Source: Acheta domesticus (Eukaryota; Arthropoda; Insecta; Orthoptera; Gryllidae). Taken from it: a stretch of DNA of 64,000 nt. Position 1 is the stretch's first letter, and each line of letters begins with the position of its first letter. Where the stretch lies: positions 71,070,984 through 71,134,983 of the forward strand of contig JAHLJT010003656.1 in NCBI GenBank assembly GCA_031308135.1. The letters run 5' to 3'. Under the pieces are notes generated by a model. That model was not told where the DNA came from. It saw nothing but the letters and a program-made list of their open reading frames with translations, and made no database searches. This document shows positions 11,384 to 22,966 of this stretch, one piece after another. The position numbers and the translations under genes are program-made.

Positions 11384-12499
11384 AAATAACCTGACATGGC
11401 AGATGCAATAAAATTCAGATATTTGTAGTTATTTATTATTTTAAAAACATAATTTGACAGTAAGTAACCTTCTGTAAAAACATATTACATTGTTCCTTTA
11501 CAAAATTAATTTGATATTTGTATTCTATGTTATTTCTTAAATAAATAATATAACGTAAATACAATAATCAAACTAAATTTTTTAATAAATTTTAATAAAT
11601 ACAGAAATTTTGAAAACTTACATACCATTACTTCCTAATTTAAAATTAATCCATGAACTTTTCATTCAATTTTTGACTTTATAACACTCCCACAGAACCT
11701 GAGCTTTCTCAAATGCTAGATGTTACATTATGAACTTATTTTATATCATCAGCTTATACAAGTACATCACATATGGTGAAAAAATAGATTAAGCTTTTTT
11801 TGATCTCTTTGGTGCAAATAACTAAATAACTAGTGTTGCTACATCACATACTCTTTTGCATTATTTTTAAATTTGCAATTTCCAAAAAACTTCAGAGTTC
11901 ATCGAAAACGAGGCCTGTGCTAATCTTTTCAGCATCACTTATTTTATCGTGAGGATAAACGGCAAAGGAGAGAGCAGTTTTCAAGAAAATGTGTTTTTTA
12001 AAATGGATTAATTTCAAGCACAAATTACATGAAAACTTCTCGTTTTTTCAAAATCATTGTTCATGACCTTTTTTAAAGAGATGATTTTTTAGAAGAGATT
12101 TTTTTAACAGTTTAACTGCCATGTATGTTAATTTAAAAATTATGCTGCCAAGCCATGCCCGTTTTTTCACTACTCTAAACAGCATAAGTTGTGCATCAGA
12201 ATTATATACATTGCCTCGCCTGGTGGGACAAATTTGTATCAATTTGATATAAGGCAGTATCAATTTGACATGGCAGTCTAAGGGTTAAGGCAAAAATTGC
12301 TTGTGGGCTGCCATAATGGCACAACTCAAAAACTCAAGGATTGAGATAAATGAGTTTACAGTTTCAACTTCATGGTGAAATGCATCATTCTTGTACTCAC
12401 ACTTCTGCTATTTGTTGGTAAAATACTGTACTGTAAGATGTGCTGCTGTTGCTGTTGGAATGTAGAATAAACTACAATTCTTGAGAGGGCATTTACTCA

Positions 12500-14316
12500 A
12501 AATTCATATTTTTTATGTTGTGCCACTATTGAAGCCTACAAGGGATTTAAAGAAAACATTTGGAGTGTTTTTTGAGAAAATAATTGTTTTAAAAAAAATA
12601 AAAATTGCCTTCATTACACAAAAAATTGGCTCTTTTATACTATCCAAGGACAATGTTTAATCAAAAATTTGGAGCCACATTAGAGAAAATTTTGAAAATA
12701 TTACTGAGGCTTCATGTTAAGTAGTACCTCCAAAAATCAAAATATCCTTTTTTAACTCGAAGAGCCTTGAGTCCTTTAAATTAATCCACAATAACAAATT
12801 TGGGAGAAAATCAGCTGAACAGTATTGGCACTAGCTTTAACTACAGATCAATGGGCAGGCAGATGTTTTGTGGTCAATTGATTTTTTGGTATGAAGGACC
12901 AACAAAACATGGACTCTGGCTACACATCTTAAAGAAAGTAATTTAATATATACAGGAACAATATTTAATCACTTTTTCATTACCTGGGCCCTGCAATAAG
13001 AGTTTTTTGAGTCAAAATTCACTGTTTTTCAGTACATGATAAGAATAAATTCACTTCTAATGAAGTAACGGCGAGAAAGTAAACTACTTGTGCTATAGAA
13101 TGGCACAGACTTTCCCGTATTAGTTTTTCTTTGGGTCTTCGCTAGCTATTCGGAATTGCCACATACTCTTTCTTGCCAGCTACCATCTATCACCACCAAA
13201 AGTACATTTTTGTCATTTTCTTAATTTTTCGGTTTCCTATTGGTGGAACAAAAATAATAATTTTAGAATATTAAAGAACACAAAAACCTAGCCCTAAATG
13301 GCAATTTTCTTTTAAAAATTGTGTGCTGTTTTAAAGAAAATTGCGTTTTAGCGCTACTGAAAATGCGAAACTTGAAGCTCATTTTCACAGAAAATGTTTG
13401 AGTTTTCAAAATACTTTATTTGAAGTTATTTGAAGCACTTACACTCACAAATATAATAATGTTTACAAATTGCTGGTAATGTGAATATTGAAGATGTAGA
13501 GATCCTTTAAAAAATTACATTTGTGTAATTTTGAAAAAATAAAAAAAAAATCTCAAAATAAACTGTACGTCATATTAAAGAGTGCAATTAGTACTATCCG
13601 ATCGAAAAGTTTGAAGAAATTTTTTTAGCCATTTATGAGAAAATGGCGTTTAAGCGTTTCTGAAAATGCGGAAACTTGAACTAGTTTTCACATACAACTG
13701 TTGGGTTTTCAATAAAGTTTACTCGACATTATTTAAATCACATGTACTCATAAATATAATAATGTGAACAATTTCGCCATTAGTGTAAATATTAACGACG
13801 TGAGAGACAAGTGAAAAAATTACATTCTTGCAAATTTTGAAAAAACCAAAGAATACTGCAATATGCGTTTATGTCATCTCATAGGGTACATTTAGCACTA
13901 TCCCTACCAAAAGTTTAAAGAAACAATTTGGAGCCGTTTTTGAGAAAATCTAGTTTATGTAATTTTTTTAAATTGCACATATTGCATGCAATATTGCGGG
14001 AAAACTTACTAAAATTTTCAGAACAATGTGTACAAGACATTAAACAAAGAACTCACTTTGGAAAGCACATTTCATTTGAAGGAAAAATCTCTATCTTCAA
14101 TTTTGTAGTTGGAGAAAGACGCCGAAAAAATTCAAACTTCCACAATTTTCGAAAATTCAGAGTTATCCGTGAAAATCGGACCTATGCCATGTTGATAAGT
14201 GTATTTTACTCTATTCATACAAGAAATTTAAAGAAAAAATTTGGAGCTGTTTTTGAGAAAATTTTGAAAATGTCCGGAGGCTTCATATAAAGTACCCCCA
14301 AATTTTGAAGAATCTT
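12500..14316. repeat. Degenerate array of an old repeat family (AATTTGGAGC... type)
   Basis: The phrase TTTAAAGAAA-n-AATTTGGAG followed by TTTTGAGAAAAT recurs at about 12548, 12663, 13325 (diverged), 13600 (diverged), 13915 and 14225. ATATAATAATGT and CACTATCC phrases recur between them at ~300-bp spacing. I read it as diverged direct copies of one non-coding repeat. A reading frame at 13928-14290 exists only in this copy and copy C and is a by-product. Equivalent stretches are 26590-28395 (B) and 59110-60915 (C). Confidence 0.65.
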
Positions 14317-14410
14317 TTTCAAAATCTCAAAGCTTGACTAGAACCAGATCGACCAGGGAATATCCATTTTGGAAGAAATCGTACGTATGATCTAGGCGCT
14401 AGCAGCGTTC

Positions 14411-14462
14411 GCAGACGGACGGACAGACGGACAGACGGATGAACAGACGGACAGACGGACGT
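14411..14462. repeat. (GACGGACA)n microsatellite, copy A
   Basis: About six tandem GACGGACA-type units. The same tract recurs in copies B (28490-28537) and C (61003-61056). Its complement GTCTGTCC marks the inverted relative at about 16108-16140. Confidence 0.85.
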
Positions 14463-14647
14463 TTTCCTTTCAATTGGTTTTTCGATATCAAGGAGCCACA
14501 AAACAGGTTTTCTGGCTACACCACGTGTTAGGGGATTTTTTTTTCTTAATTTAGCAACTGGTTTTATGAACTTTTTCGTTATCACGGCCCAGCAAATGAA
14601 TTTTTTTCCGCCAAAAATTGGCCATTTTTTCGCGCAGCATTACATAA

Positions 14648-14702
14648 CTTTCCCTGTACTACGTATATCACTGCGTGTATACGTACGTATACGGGAAAGT
14701 AA
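14648..14702. repeat. Inverted ACTTTCCC...GGGAAAGT motif with TACGTACGTA core
   Basis: ACTTTCCCTGTACTACGTAT is followed by GTATACGTACGTATACGGG and AAAGT, forming a short imperfect palindrome. The same boundary motif is seen at 15871, 20653 and 22293. Confidence 0.7.
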
Positions 14703-15866
14703 ATTGCATTGTTTGTGGCTTCTTCCTCCAACTACAAAATTGCAGATAGATTTTTCCTTCAAATAAAATGTGTTCTTCATATTTTCTTTAAGGTCATGTA
14801 CATTTGTTTTGAAAGTTTTAATACTTTTCGCGCAATATTTTGTGCAATTTAAAAAAATACGAAAAAAAAAGATTTTCTCAAAACCTGCTCCAAATTTTTT
14901 CTTTAAACTTTTGGTATGGATAATGCTAAATGTAGCCTATGAGATGACAAACTCCATATTGCTCTGTTCTTTTGTTGTTTTTTTTCAAAAATTGCAAAAA
15001 TGTAATTTTTTTGACTTGTCTCTCATGTCGATTACAGCTCTTACTCAGGACAATTCGAAATAAATCATTTGAAAACTTAATAAAGCAATTCAGGAAAAGA
15101 TCATCAGTGTCAAGGGCAAGAGAGTGTCATTGTTGGCACCTGGAGTCCTGGAAGCTAACACATTACAAAGATCCAATGATGTCTTTCTCGGCAGTTTTCG
15201 TATGTGCGTTTATTCTCGCTGTTCTTAGATTCAAAGTGGAGAGATCATCGTCCTTGCTCATGTGCTACAACAGATGAAATCCCAAATTAGTATTGTTATT
15301 AATACATTCTTTGTGGAAAATTACCTTCTTTACATTTTTGTGTGCTTTTCAAACGATGTTTATATAATACATCGACCACCTGCAAAAAATTCCCACTTTC
15401 CATTATGATTGAAATTTAAAATAAAAATAAGTGTATTGTCCAATATTAAGCCGAATTGTGGCGCATTCCATTCAGTTTTCTGCTTTAAAATGCCTATTTA
15501 TTTCTCATATTTCTTTGGCAGATGCAAAGGCCTGAAACGCAATGAAAATGTAGTTGATACATTAAAAATATGAGTGATTTTTCGTTTTTGTAAAGATATT
15601 ATGCATGTACCGCTCGTGCTCCCAACAATTATGTTGGTAGCACGATGTGAAGCTTGAAACAAAAGAAAACGTGAATTGCATACTCACCACACTCATAAAC
15701 AGATGCTATAAGTGTTGTCCCCTTCACTTGTTCCCAGGTAATCTGGTTGCTACCAACACAATTTTTAATTGGAGGCCCTGCTTCGGCTCGGTGCAGAGAG
15801 ACTTTCCTGGCTCACTAGTACATGTGTATATAGCACTGTATTTATTAATAAAATTACTTAGCTGAC

Positions 15867-16320
15867 TTTTTACTTTCCCGTATACTATACGTACGTACGT
15901 ACGTACGTATAGTACAGTGATAGTTATGTAAGGGCTGCGCGAAAAAAGGCGGATTTTCGGCAGAAAATCTCTTGTTACAGGGCCCTGGTAACAAAAAAGT
16001 GGATAAATCCAGTTGCTGAATTAAGAAAAAATCTCCTAACACGTGGTGCAGCCAGAATCCCTATTTTGTGGGTCCTTGATACCGAAAAACCAATTGAAAG
16101 CAAAACGTCTGTCCTTCCATCTGTCCGTCTGTCCAGTAAACAACAATAGCGACTAAACCGTTCAGCTGAATTTTCTCCAAAATTGATATGCCCCAATGGA
16201 TCTAACTCTTCTCGTGGCCCCTTGAATTTGAAACGGATATTTTAATTTTGGAGGGTACTTTAGATGAAGCCCTGGGACATTTTCAAGATTTCCAAATGGC
16301 GCCAACAATTTTGACTAAAT
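15867..16320 (+). repeat. Inverted-orientation member of the same repeat family
   Basis: From TACTTTCCCGTATAC through CCAGTTGCTGAATTAAGAAA, CCTAACACGTGGTGCAGCCA and GATACCGAAAAACCAATTGA, this is a diverged reverse complement of about 14260-14705. The minus-strand reading frames at 15854-16196 arise from it and are not genes. Copies lie at 29937-30385 (B) and 62491-62945 (C). Confidence 0.75.
15884..15913. repeat. Perfect 30-bp palindrome with (ACGT)n core
   Basis: ACTATACGTACGTACG and its exact complement form a 30-bp self-complementary sequence. It is conserved without change at 29949-29978 and 62504-62533. Confidence 0.9.
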
Positions 16321-16426
16321 TTTGTTGTTGGATAGCCTGAAGGTCATTTAATAGACGCGTAGATCTCATGTTGGTTGAAAACTCTGATTTTTTCGAAAAT
16401 TGAAAATCTCAAAATTTTTTCGCCAT

Positions 16427-17035
16427 CTTCCTACAACTACAATTATGAAGATACAATCTTTTTCTTAATGAAAACGTGTTCATAAAAATCAGGTCTTTAA
16501 ATAAGGGCATGTTCAATTTTTCAAAAAACATAACTTCTTAAAAACCCGCAGAACGTTTTTTGACTAAATTGAGACCTGAGATAGCATAGCATAGGAAGCT
16601 TAAGAGAATGGTGCAGGTTTCAGGTTCATTAAAATGCCTGATTTTGCAAACATTTTAAAAAATGATGAAACAATTTTCGGCGCCTTTTCTACAACTACAA
16701 GTTGTGAGGATACGATTGTTTTCTTAATGAAATATGCTCATCAAAACAGATCTTCAAATAAGGCCATGTTGAATTTTTTGAAAATATTAGTAGTTTTTTT
16801 TATAATTTCCTGACAAACATAATAGCCCGCTCGGAATTGACTGCGCTTTGTTTTCGTCGTTTTCTTACAACTACAATTTTAAAAATACATTTTTTCTCAA
16901 TTAAATGCATTTATCAAACCTACATCTTCAAATAAGGTCATGCTTAATTTTTTAAAATACGAGTAAGTTTTTCTATAATTTTGTGACAAACATAACAGCC
17001 CGCTGTAAATTTACTGTGCTTCGGACAGCTGGATG
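16427..17035. repeat. Three-unit degenerate tandem repeat (TACAACTACAATT...)
   Basis: Units start at about 16427, 16685 and 16860. Each contains CTACAACTACAA, TTCTTAATGAAA or TCTCAATTAAATG, CAAATAAGG-CATG, and (units 2 and 3) GACAAACATAA-AGCCCGCT. Unit 1 is longer (~259 bp) than units 2 and 3 (~175 bp). Present at 30487-31081 (B) and 63041-63641 (C). Confidence 0.7.
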
Positions 17036-18760
17036 CGTCGTAAATTAGAATTTGCAATTTTGTATAATAATTCTTGGTTCGGTTCTCACACTCGACCATT
17101 TGTTATACATTTCCACATTAATATTTTAGAAATTGTTTATTTTGAAATATTTGAAATAAAAATGACTAGCTCTCAGAACATCGACAATGCAGGAAATGCA
17201 ACAATGAAATTCCGTTTCGCTCGCGAATTTCTGTTAATTAAGACCCATTGTTGTGACTTGATGTAGCTGAATGAAAAAGGAGTTATAATTGTCAAAAATT
17301 ATGTTGATATATGACATGAAAATATTTAGTTTTTCGCGCCAAATGCTTGTACCATTTGTAGTGAGTTGAGTATTTTTGCATGGTTCTAGAATACTCTTCT
17401 CTAATTATGGCCCTATGAAATGCATTTCTTTAGTGTCCGGGGTATCAAGCTTCTTTTTCTAATATAAGTTTACAAACGTTTGTATTATATTTTTAAGCAG
17501 TTGTAGAAGTCACATAGTTCTGACAACACTGCGATGGAAACAATGAGTTGTTCGATTCCTGGTTGAATTGGACGTTTTCAAATAATAGCTAAGAATGTCA
17601 GTAGCGCAGAAATGCAATTATTTAATAATACGTACATAGCTGTTTCCAATAGCACGGGGAAAGTATGTGCTCTTGTAGCATCACTAGCTTTCTTTTGAAA
17701 TTCTATACAAAAAACTAGTGTACTCACATTGTCCTTAATGCGAAAGAGTACTCCGCGCCAGGAATGCCCCCCTCTCCCCACCCCCATCCGAGGTCCGAGC
17801 CTGCCACCGTCTCCGGCTTCACCCTCCGCTTCGCTGCCGTGCTAGTGTCGCATGCGTGCCGTAACCTCGTCCCCCTTCCTCCACGGCAGTTTCTGCACCC
17901 CACTCCCCTGCCAATGCCAACTACTAGTCGACTGACGCCAATCGTGGCTAACGAATCTTTCGCCAGCTGCTGGTAGTCGATTCACGTTTACTCACCTCTT
18001 TGCCGCCTTTATTATATTTTACACAAAGGAATTTTGGCAATATTTTAATGCTTTTCATTCAATTAACAGTTAATTTTAACAAAAACAATCACCGATACGA
18101 AGATTTAACTTTAAAGTATTGCCATATCTTAAAATATTGGGATTTCTTAGAGCAGTACATATTTTGAGGCAACAAAATGCTGCTGTTTTGCATGACATTA
18201 TTTTTCCAGGCCAGCAAGACAATTTTTTAGTTATCTTGATTAAACCAGTTGTCTGATTATGCACTTCAAGAGGTGCACACTATCAAAAGGAAAAAATACG
18301 TTTCTGTGGGATTCGCAAAGATGATCATAAGTCACTTGTAGTTTTTGGAGAATCGGAACAACAATCACATAGCATCTATCGATTTCATCCCTACACTTAT
18401 CGAGTTTTGCAAGCGAGTATGAAGTCGTGAAGGACCAGGTTACTAATACACAAGAAGGAGGATAACAGTAGAGACAAGATGTATTCAGATTAACAAGAGT
18501 ATTTTTCAAGGAGATTCGCTATCCCTCTCTGCTGTTTTTGCATTAGTTTGATTCCCACTATCTAGACAGTTGTTGCAAACTGACTTTGGTCTCAAGCTCC
18601 ATGGTGATGGAAGACCAGGATCACATTTTTTTACATGGATTATCTTTAAGTGTTTGCTAATAATGAAGCGATTATCTCCCAAATGCTGTCTGTCGTGAAT
18701 GACGTCTCATCTCGTCCAATATCTCGTCCAACGTCCTCGTCTCTCATATCGTCTCATCTT
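17036..18760. other. No gene seen; mixed repeats
   Basis: It contains a further member of the repeat family with AAAGTATGTGCTCTTGTAGC at about 17661, then a C-rich tract (17764-17930) giving chance reading frames, then AT-rich sequence. A CTCGTC/CTCATC-rich stretch lies at 18705-18760. No splice-bounded coding exon was recognised. Confidence 0.5.
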
Positions 18761-18761
18761 G

Positions 18762-19390
18762 TACCAATTCTAGAAAATTCCGAATACTTGAAAAGACACG
18801 GCAGGGTGTGTAGTTAACTCCACTGGAAGATCTGAACTGTTTTCAAAGTCAAAATACATGCCCAAGTGGTACGAACACTTACCAAAACCGGCGACGTCTG
18901 TTGAATTGTATACAATACTGTACGACCAACACATTCAAAAGAATTGCACATTAATGGCAAAAAAACCTGGATATTGTTATCCGGGATTTGTTGGAGAAAA
19001 TCGTGTCTACTTTTTAGATGTTGCTATGCCTTGCAATCAAAACGTCGTAACCAAAGAGACAGAGAAACGGTCTTATATACAAGTGTTTGGAAATCGATAT
19101 AAGCCAATAATGAGGCGTAAAAAGGTCAGCTCGTATTGATAGTCATCGGAGCTCTGGAAATTGTTTGAAAATTTGTGTAAGAACTTGGTAAACTCCTAGG
19201 TCATTCAAAAGGCAGGGAACTGCAAGTAATTGCTATGATTTGGAACAACCCACATTTTGGCGTAAAGTATTGCAGAGGTACCCATAGTCCCTAGATCTGC
19301 TTCTTAGGTAATCTGTTGCAACCTGGAGTAGATTTTATATTTAACCTACTCATAACAATTTAAGTCGTGAATTAGGAATAATAATATTGT
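18762..19390 (+). pseudogene. LINE C-terminal remnant and 3' end (second copy, copy A)
   Basis: Collinear with 1880-2500. It reads YEHLPKPATSVELYTILYDQ, then ENRVYFLDVAMPCNQNVVTK and ETEKR, the equivalent of the D-V-A-x-P-x-x-x-N-V-x-x-K-E-T-E-K-R block of LINE C-termini. It ends with an AATAATAATA tail. Broken frames and no RT domain. It lies tail-to-tail with gene 1, whose poly(A) signal is ~40 bp away. Confidence 0.7.
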
Positions 19391-19427
19391 GATCCAAAAT
19401 GTTACAATACCAACAATTGGCGATTGC

Positions 19428-19433
19428 TTTTAT
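19428..19433 (-). terminator. Poly(A) signal AATAAA, gene 1 copy A
   Basis: TTTATT on the plus strand, ~62 bp past the gene 1 stop codon, at the same relative place as in copy B and in gene 2. Confidence 0.6.
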
Positions 19434-19495
19434 TTCATTTTATTCGTTTTACTACAACTTTTGGGAAGATATTGCAAGAAAGATTCTGGATAAAA

Positions 19496-21484
19496 TCAGA
19501 CGGAGGATTCCTCAGCCTGCCACGTCAAGGGCCTCGCCAGAAGCCCCGCTGGAATAACTGCCTGACGAAGCATCCGGAAGGGCCGACTCTCCGGGAAGCA
19601 TTCTCCTTTCTTAACGAAGGTGATAGCTGCAAATTAAATGGGAAGTACATAAAAGTATTAAAAGTACAGAATGTATTGATGGAGAATTCGTAACGGTACT
19701 ATAAGTGACGAATATGAAGAGCGATTCCTTCAGGACATTTTGCAAATGTAACGAAGGTAAGAAGGGAAATGGAACACTGCCTATGCTGTCGGACTACTGT
19801 TGGACAGTGACACGAGAAAGACACAGAAAAGGAGTACAAACCGAGGAGCAAAGAGAAAACATAATATTTTCATTACGTTTTAATCTGTTAATTGTTACTT
19901 TTTTCTGAGTTAATCTTGGATTCAGTTGTGAGTAAATATACCAACAATAGTTTTCTATTTCTCTTAAAACTTTTCTGGCATTTCTCAATGGAATAAAAAA
20001 AATTGTGAACATGAAAAATGGTCTTCACAAATTTACTGTACTTACTGATGTTATAAACAAGTGCATCAGAATCCATGTAGCATCTGTTTGCGAAAGTTTG
20101 GTAGCTCCCATTCAGGCATGAGACCACACACGTAGTCTACATCGTCTTGGCACGAGAGGCCAGCTGACCAGTTTGGCATAACACGGCACATGCGATGCCT
20201 GCACAACAATGCAAAAACGTACGAGTGTATCATGATAGAATTTGAAACATGAATTCGAAAATAATTGTACACAGTTATTAAAATGCAATATAACACTCTT
20301 GCAAAAAGGATATTGTGAAATAATTGTACTATTTCTTTAATTAGAAATACTTTGTACTAAAAATTCAAAGGGCTTTGCTTATGGGTTCAAAATCCCAGAA
20401 AAATGAAAAGTATGCAAAGCATTGTTCAGAAAAACGACTATTTAATCATCTAGAAATAATGGATTATATTTTTTATAATCGTATATTAAGTACGGAAATT
20501 ACTACGAATATCGTTTTGAATTTTGTATAAATTACTGGAACAGGTTGGGAATTATTTGAAAACGTGTATGGAACCTGTTTTACTGGTTTAATAAATACTC
20601 TATAATTCTTTTGTGTTATTTTTTTTATTATAATAAAAAATCTTCTTTATACTTTCTCGTATACGTCGTATATACGGAGTAATCAGAGATGTTTTTTCTC
20701 CATATTTAGTTACTTTCGTTTGGTCATGTACATTTTTTCAAAACTTTTAGTAACTTTTCGCGCAATATTGCATTCAAAATAAAGAAAACAAGATCTTCCT
20801 CCCTGAAAACGGCTCCAAATATTAAAAAATTAAAGAAAAAGAGCTTTCAATTTTCTATTTACACTAACCGTCGTATATGCGACAATCTTTCAACAAAATA
20901 TTTCCACACTTTTCAACGAAAATTTCCATATATGACGAGGTTTACTCTTTAATATTTTAAAAGTAATATTTCGAAAATAATAATTCAAAAACTGAAAAAT
21001 TGAGAAAACTTTAAAAAAATATGTTGGGCGGCGATAAATGGCAGCTGTCAAGAGGATGGGACCAGATCGCGAAACTAGCCCCTTACCAAGGAAATTTGAA
21101 AAACTTCACTACGAGAAAGTCTGTGCCATTCTATAGCATCACTAGTTTTCTAATTTCTATATTTTAATCAATTCAGGTTTAGCCTAAAACGTTTCATAAT
21201 TGCCCTGAGAGACGGGGTGGTAAATGGATTTACATGTCTACTTTAACATATTTCTCATCTATAACCCTATGTTTGTATGATTCGTTAACTAAATGAAATT
21301 CTCACTTCGTAGGATCCACAAATTATACCAATTTTCTCTTTTTAAACAGCGATAATACTCAATAAATAATCATATACGTTTTGCCACATTGTTGACAAAT
21401 GCGTTGCAAATAAAGCCAGAACAGAATTAAACTCAGTATATTAAGATTGTGTTACCCTAAAAGAAGAGGAATCAGCAACTTCAT
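19496..21484 (-). pseudogene. Kazal-like secreted protein gene 1, copy A, with indels
   Basis: Same three-exon gene as the intact copy at 33498-35463: exon 1 at 21456-21484, exon 2 at 20046-20198, exon 3 at 19496-19626. Start codon, splice dinucleotides and stop are all kept. Against copy B there is one extra G at the exon 1 donor, a one-base loss followed by a one-base gain inside exon 2 (so the middle of the exon is out of frame), and three one-base gains in exon 3. All are in homopolymer or near-homopolymer sites. This could be a decayed allele or tandem copy. Equally it could be uncorrected long-read error, because non-coding sequence around it differs from copy B in the same way. I see no premature loss of exons. 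Confidence 0.75.
20650..21165 (+). repeat. Repeat-family member in gene 1 intron 1 (copy A)
   Basis: TACTTTCTCGTATAC, then GGTCATGTACATTTTTTCAA, TTTTCGCGCAATATTG and GGCTCCAAATATT follow the same order as 14690-14950. After that, 20935-21165 is a diverged reverse complement of about 13060-13290, ending in AGAAAGTCTGTGCCATTC and TAGCATCACTAG. Equivalent in copy B: about 34630-35140. Confidence 0.65.
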
Positions 21485-21620
21485 GATGATGATGATGATC
21501 GGCAAACACAACGCAACATGTATGACAATGGAGAGATACATCGTTCTTTATCTGTTTTCACTGTCGGTTTTGATTGCAGCTCTCTTTATCAAATCACATC
21601 CATCGTTAAATCGAAAATGG
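21482..21620 (-). promoter_or_regulatory. Conserved 5' flank/5' UTR of gene 1 (copy A)
   Basis: The ~120 bp upstream of the start codon is shared with the copy B gene and, at lower identity, with gene 2. It includes a run of CAT triplets next to the ATG. Confidence 0.45.
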
Positions 21621-21934
21621 ACTTTGGCAATCATATAGAAAACACTCAAACAAGTTTTTTCTCTGCTAATATAATAGTTGTAAATTATTTACAAACTTTC
21701 AAAAGACGATCATATGTATGTCGGTTCGCCGACGTAGACGACAATCCCATCTTTAAACAATGAAAGACGTTTTTAAAGTGAACGAAAGGTAATATTCAGA
21801 TTTAAAAATACTGATTTTGTTTATTTGATAGTACTAGATAAATCTCTACTATAACTCGATATTAATTTACCACTTACGACCTTGAGATATTATCGTCTCA
21901 CGAGCTATAAACACTAAATTTATCGGAAAGAATA

Positions 21935-22305
21935 ATTCAGATTGTTTGTAGATGTAGCTGAATGGCGTACAAAGATGTTGGGTTCTCTGATATCGAAACG
22001 TCATTTTCGTCAAACTGTCTGTGTCCATCTATGTCTGTCTGTCTCTATCTGTTTCTGTCTCTGTCTCTATCGGCTTCTATCTGTCTGCTTTAATCCGTCC
22101 GTCTGTCAGTCCGTCCGCCTGTGAACCAGCATTTAACCATTCCAGAAATTTTCGCAAAACAAAATATTTCCCGGTTGATCTGACACGACTCAAATCCTTA
22201 CAGTTATGAAAATATTTCTTTGAATTTTGAGGAAAAATATCATAATACCCTTGGACATATTCAAAATTTTCTAGAAAATTGTTCCAATTTTTACTTTCTC
22301 CGTAC
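21935..22305 (+). repeat. Another diverged member of the repeat family
   Basis: GATATCGAAACGTCATTTTC followed by CTGTCTGTGTCCATCTATG and repeated CTGTCTGTCT, then TTTACTTTCTCCGTACGGAG at 22290-22310. The order matches the end of the family near 16060-16140. TCTG-rich frames here are chance. Copy B equivalent: 35912-36285. Confidence 0.6.
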
Positions 22306-22644
22306 GGAGTAGAGGAGGAACATGTGAAGGAACATACGAAGGAACATGTGAACATTTGAGTGATATGTAAACAAGAGAGAGGAATATGTCGGGAAGAATG
22401 TATAAAAATATGCAAAAGCCAGGTGGATCCGACAATTGCTTGAAGATATAGCTCCTCTCGCGAATCCTACTCCGCAGAAGGGTGGTCAGAAACGAGCAGA
22501 AACTACGAAATCTATTTACAATTACATGGAAGCGTATATTTACCCGACATGTCTGGCCTAGAATGCTTCATTATACAGTTCAGTTTCTAGTCTGGAGTTG
22601 GGTCCGATGGGAGACATTTTCACTTTTTAAAACAATGATTAACA

Positions 22645-22735
22645 AGTGTAAGTCTCTAGGATGGCTCATGAGCACCATACTAGCTTCGCGTTGTGCAGTC
22701 CCGGTTTCGATTCCTGATTGAGGCAAAAATAGAGT
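22645..22735 (+). repeat. tRNA-derived SINE-like segment, copy A
   Basis: GGATGGCTCATGAG resembles a Pol III A box, and GGTTTCGATTCC about 45 bp later resembles a B box (consensus GGTTCGANTCC). No intact cloverleaf can be folded by eye, so this is a SINE head or tRNA pseudogene rather than a tRNA gene. Copy B equivalent: 36628-36715. Confidence 0.35.
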
Positions 22736-22966
22736 TGTGGTTTCATTTAAAATCGACCGGGTTTCTTTATCTGTTTGACGAAGAAAAGCTCAGGCATGCG
22801 GATCTTACTAGTTACGGTGAAGGGAATACGTCAAATTTGCCACATCTTGCATGATAATATCACGGGACCCAGGCATGAGGCAATACCGTTAGCAAGCCGG
22901 CAATGTCAGACTATTGACCCCCAAATGCCAAATACATCTACAACATGCGAAAAATTGCATTGTTCT

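Larger units (their letters stand above)
13797..15030. repeat. Inverted repeat with ~320-bp arms, copy A
   Basis: The left arm (13797-14122) reads GTGAGAGACAAGTGAAAAAA, then TCATCTCATAGGGTACATTT and ends ATTTTGTAGTTGGAGAAAGA. The reverse complement of 14717-15030 gives the same landmarks in the same order at roughly 75-80% identity by eye. The 594-bp centre carries a GACGGACA microsatellite and ends in an inverted ACTTTCCC/GGGAAAGT pair. Confidence 0.75.

Noticed and set aside
13928..14290. 120-residue frame, intact in copy A
   Set aside because: It is broken in copy B and made of repeat-family sequence; it is not conserved as protein.
14405..14462. Regularly repeated GACGGACA units considered as a CRISPR-like array
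   Set aside because: The units are contiguous with no spacers, and the genome is eukaryotic; it is a microsatellite.
18858..19139. Plus-strand 93-residue frame that first looked like a secreted Cys-containing peptide
   Set aside because: Collinearity with 1880-2420 and the D-V-A-x-P...N-V-V-x-K-E-T-E-K-R block show that it is the C-terminal end of a LINE.
21518..21763. Plus-strand hydrophobic frame resembling a signal peptide (also at 35500-35733, with a relative near 42432-42515)
   Set aside because: It is conserved between paralogues, but the same DNA is the upstream flank of the minus-strand Kazal genes, whose exon 1 fits perfectly by phase and splice site. No plus-strand exon continues it, and in gene 2 it lacks a suitable ATG.
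22021..22209. Frame rich in Ser/Val/Cys/Leu (MSIYVCLSLSVSV...)
   Set aside because: Low-complexity translation of a CTGTCTGT-rich tract in a repeat.
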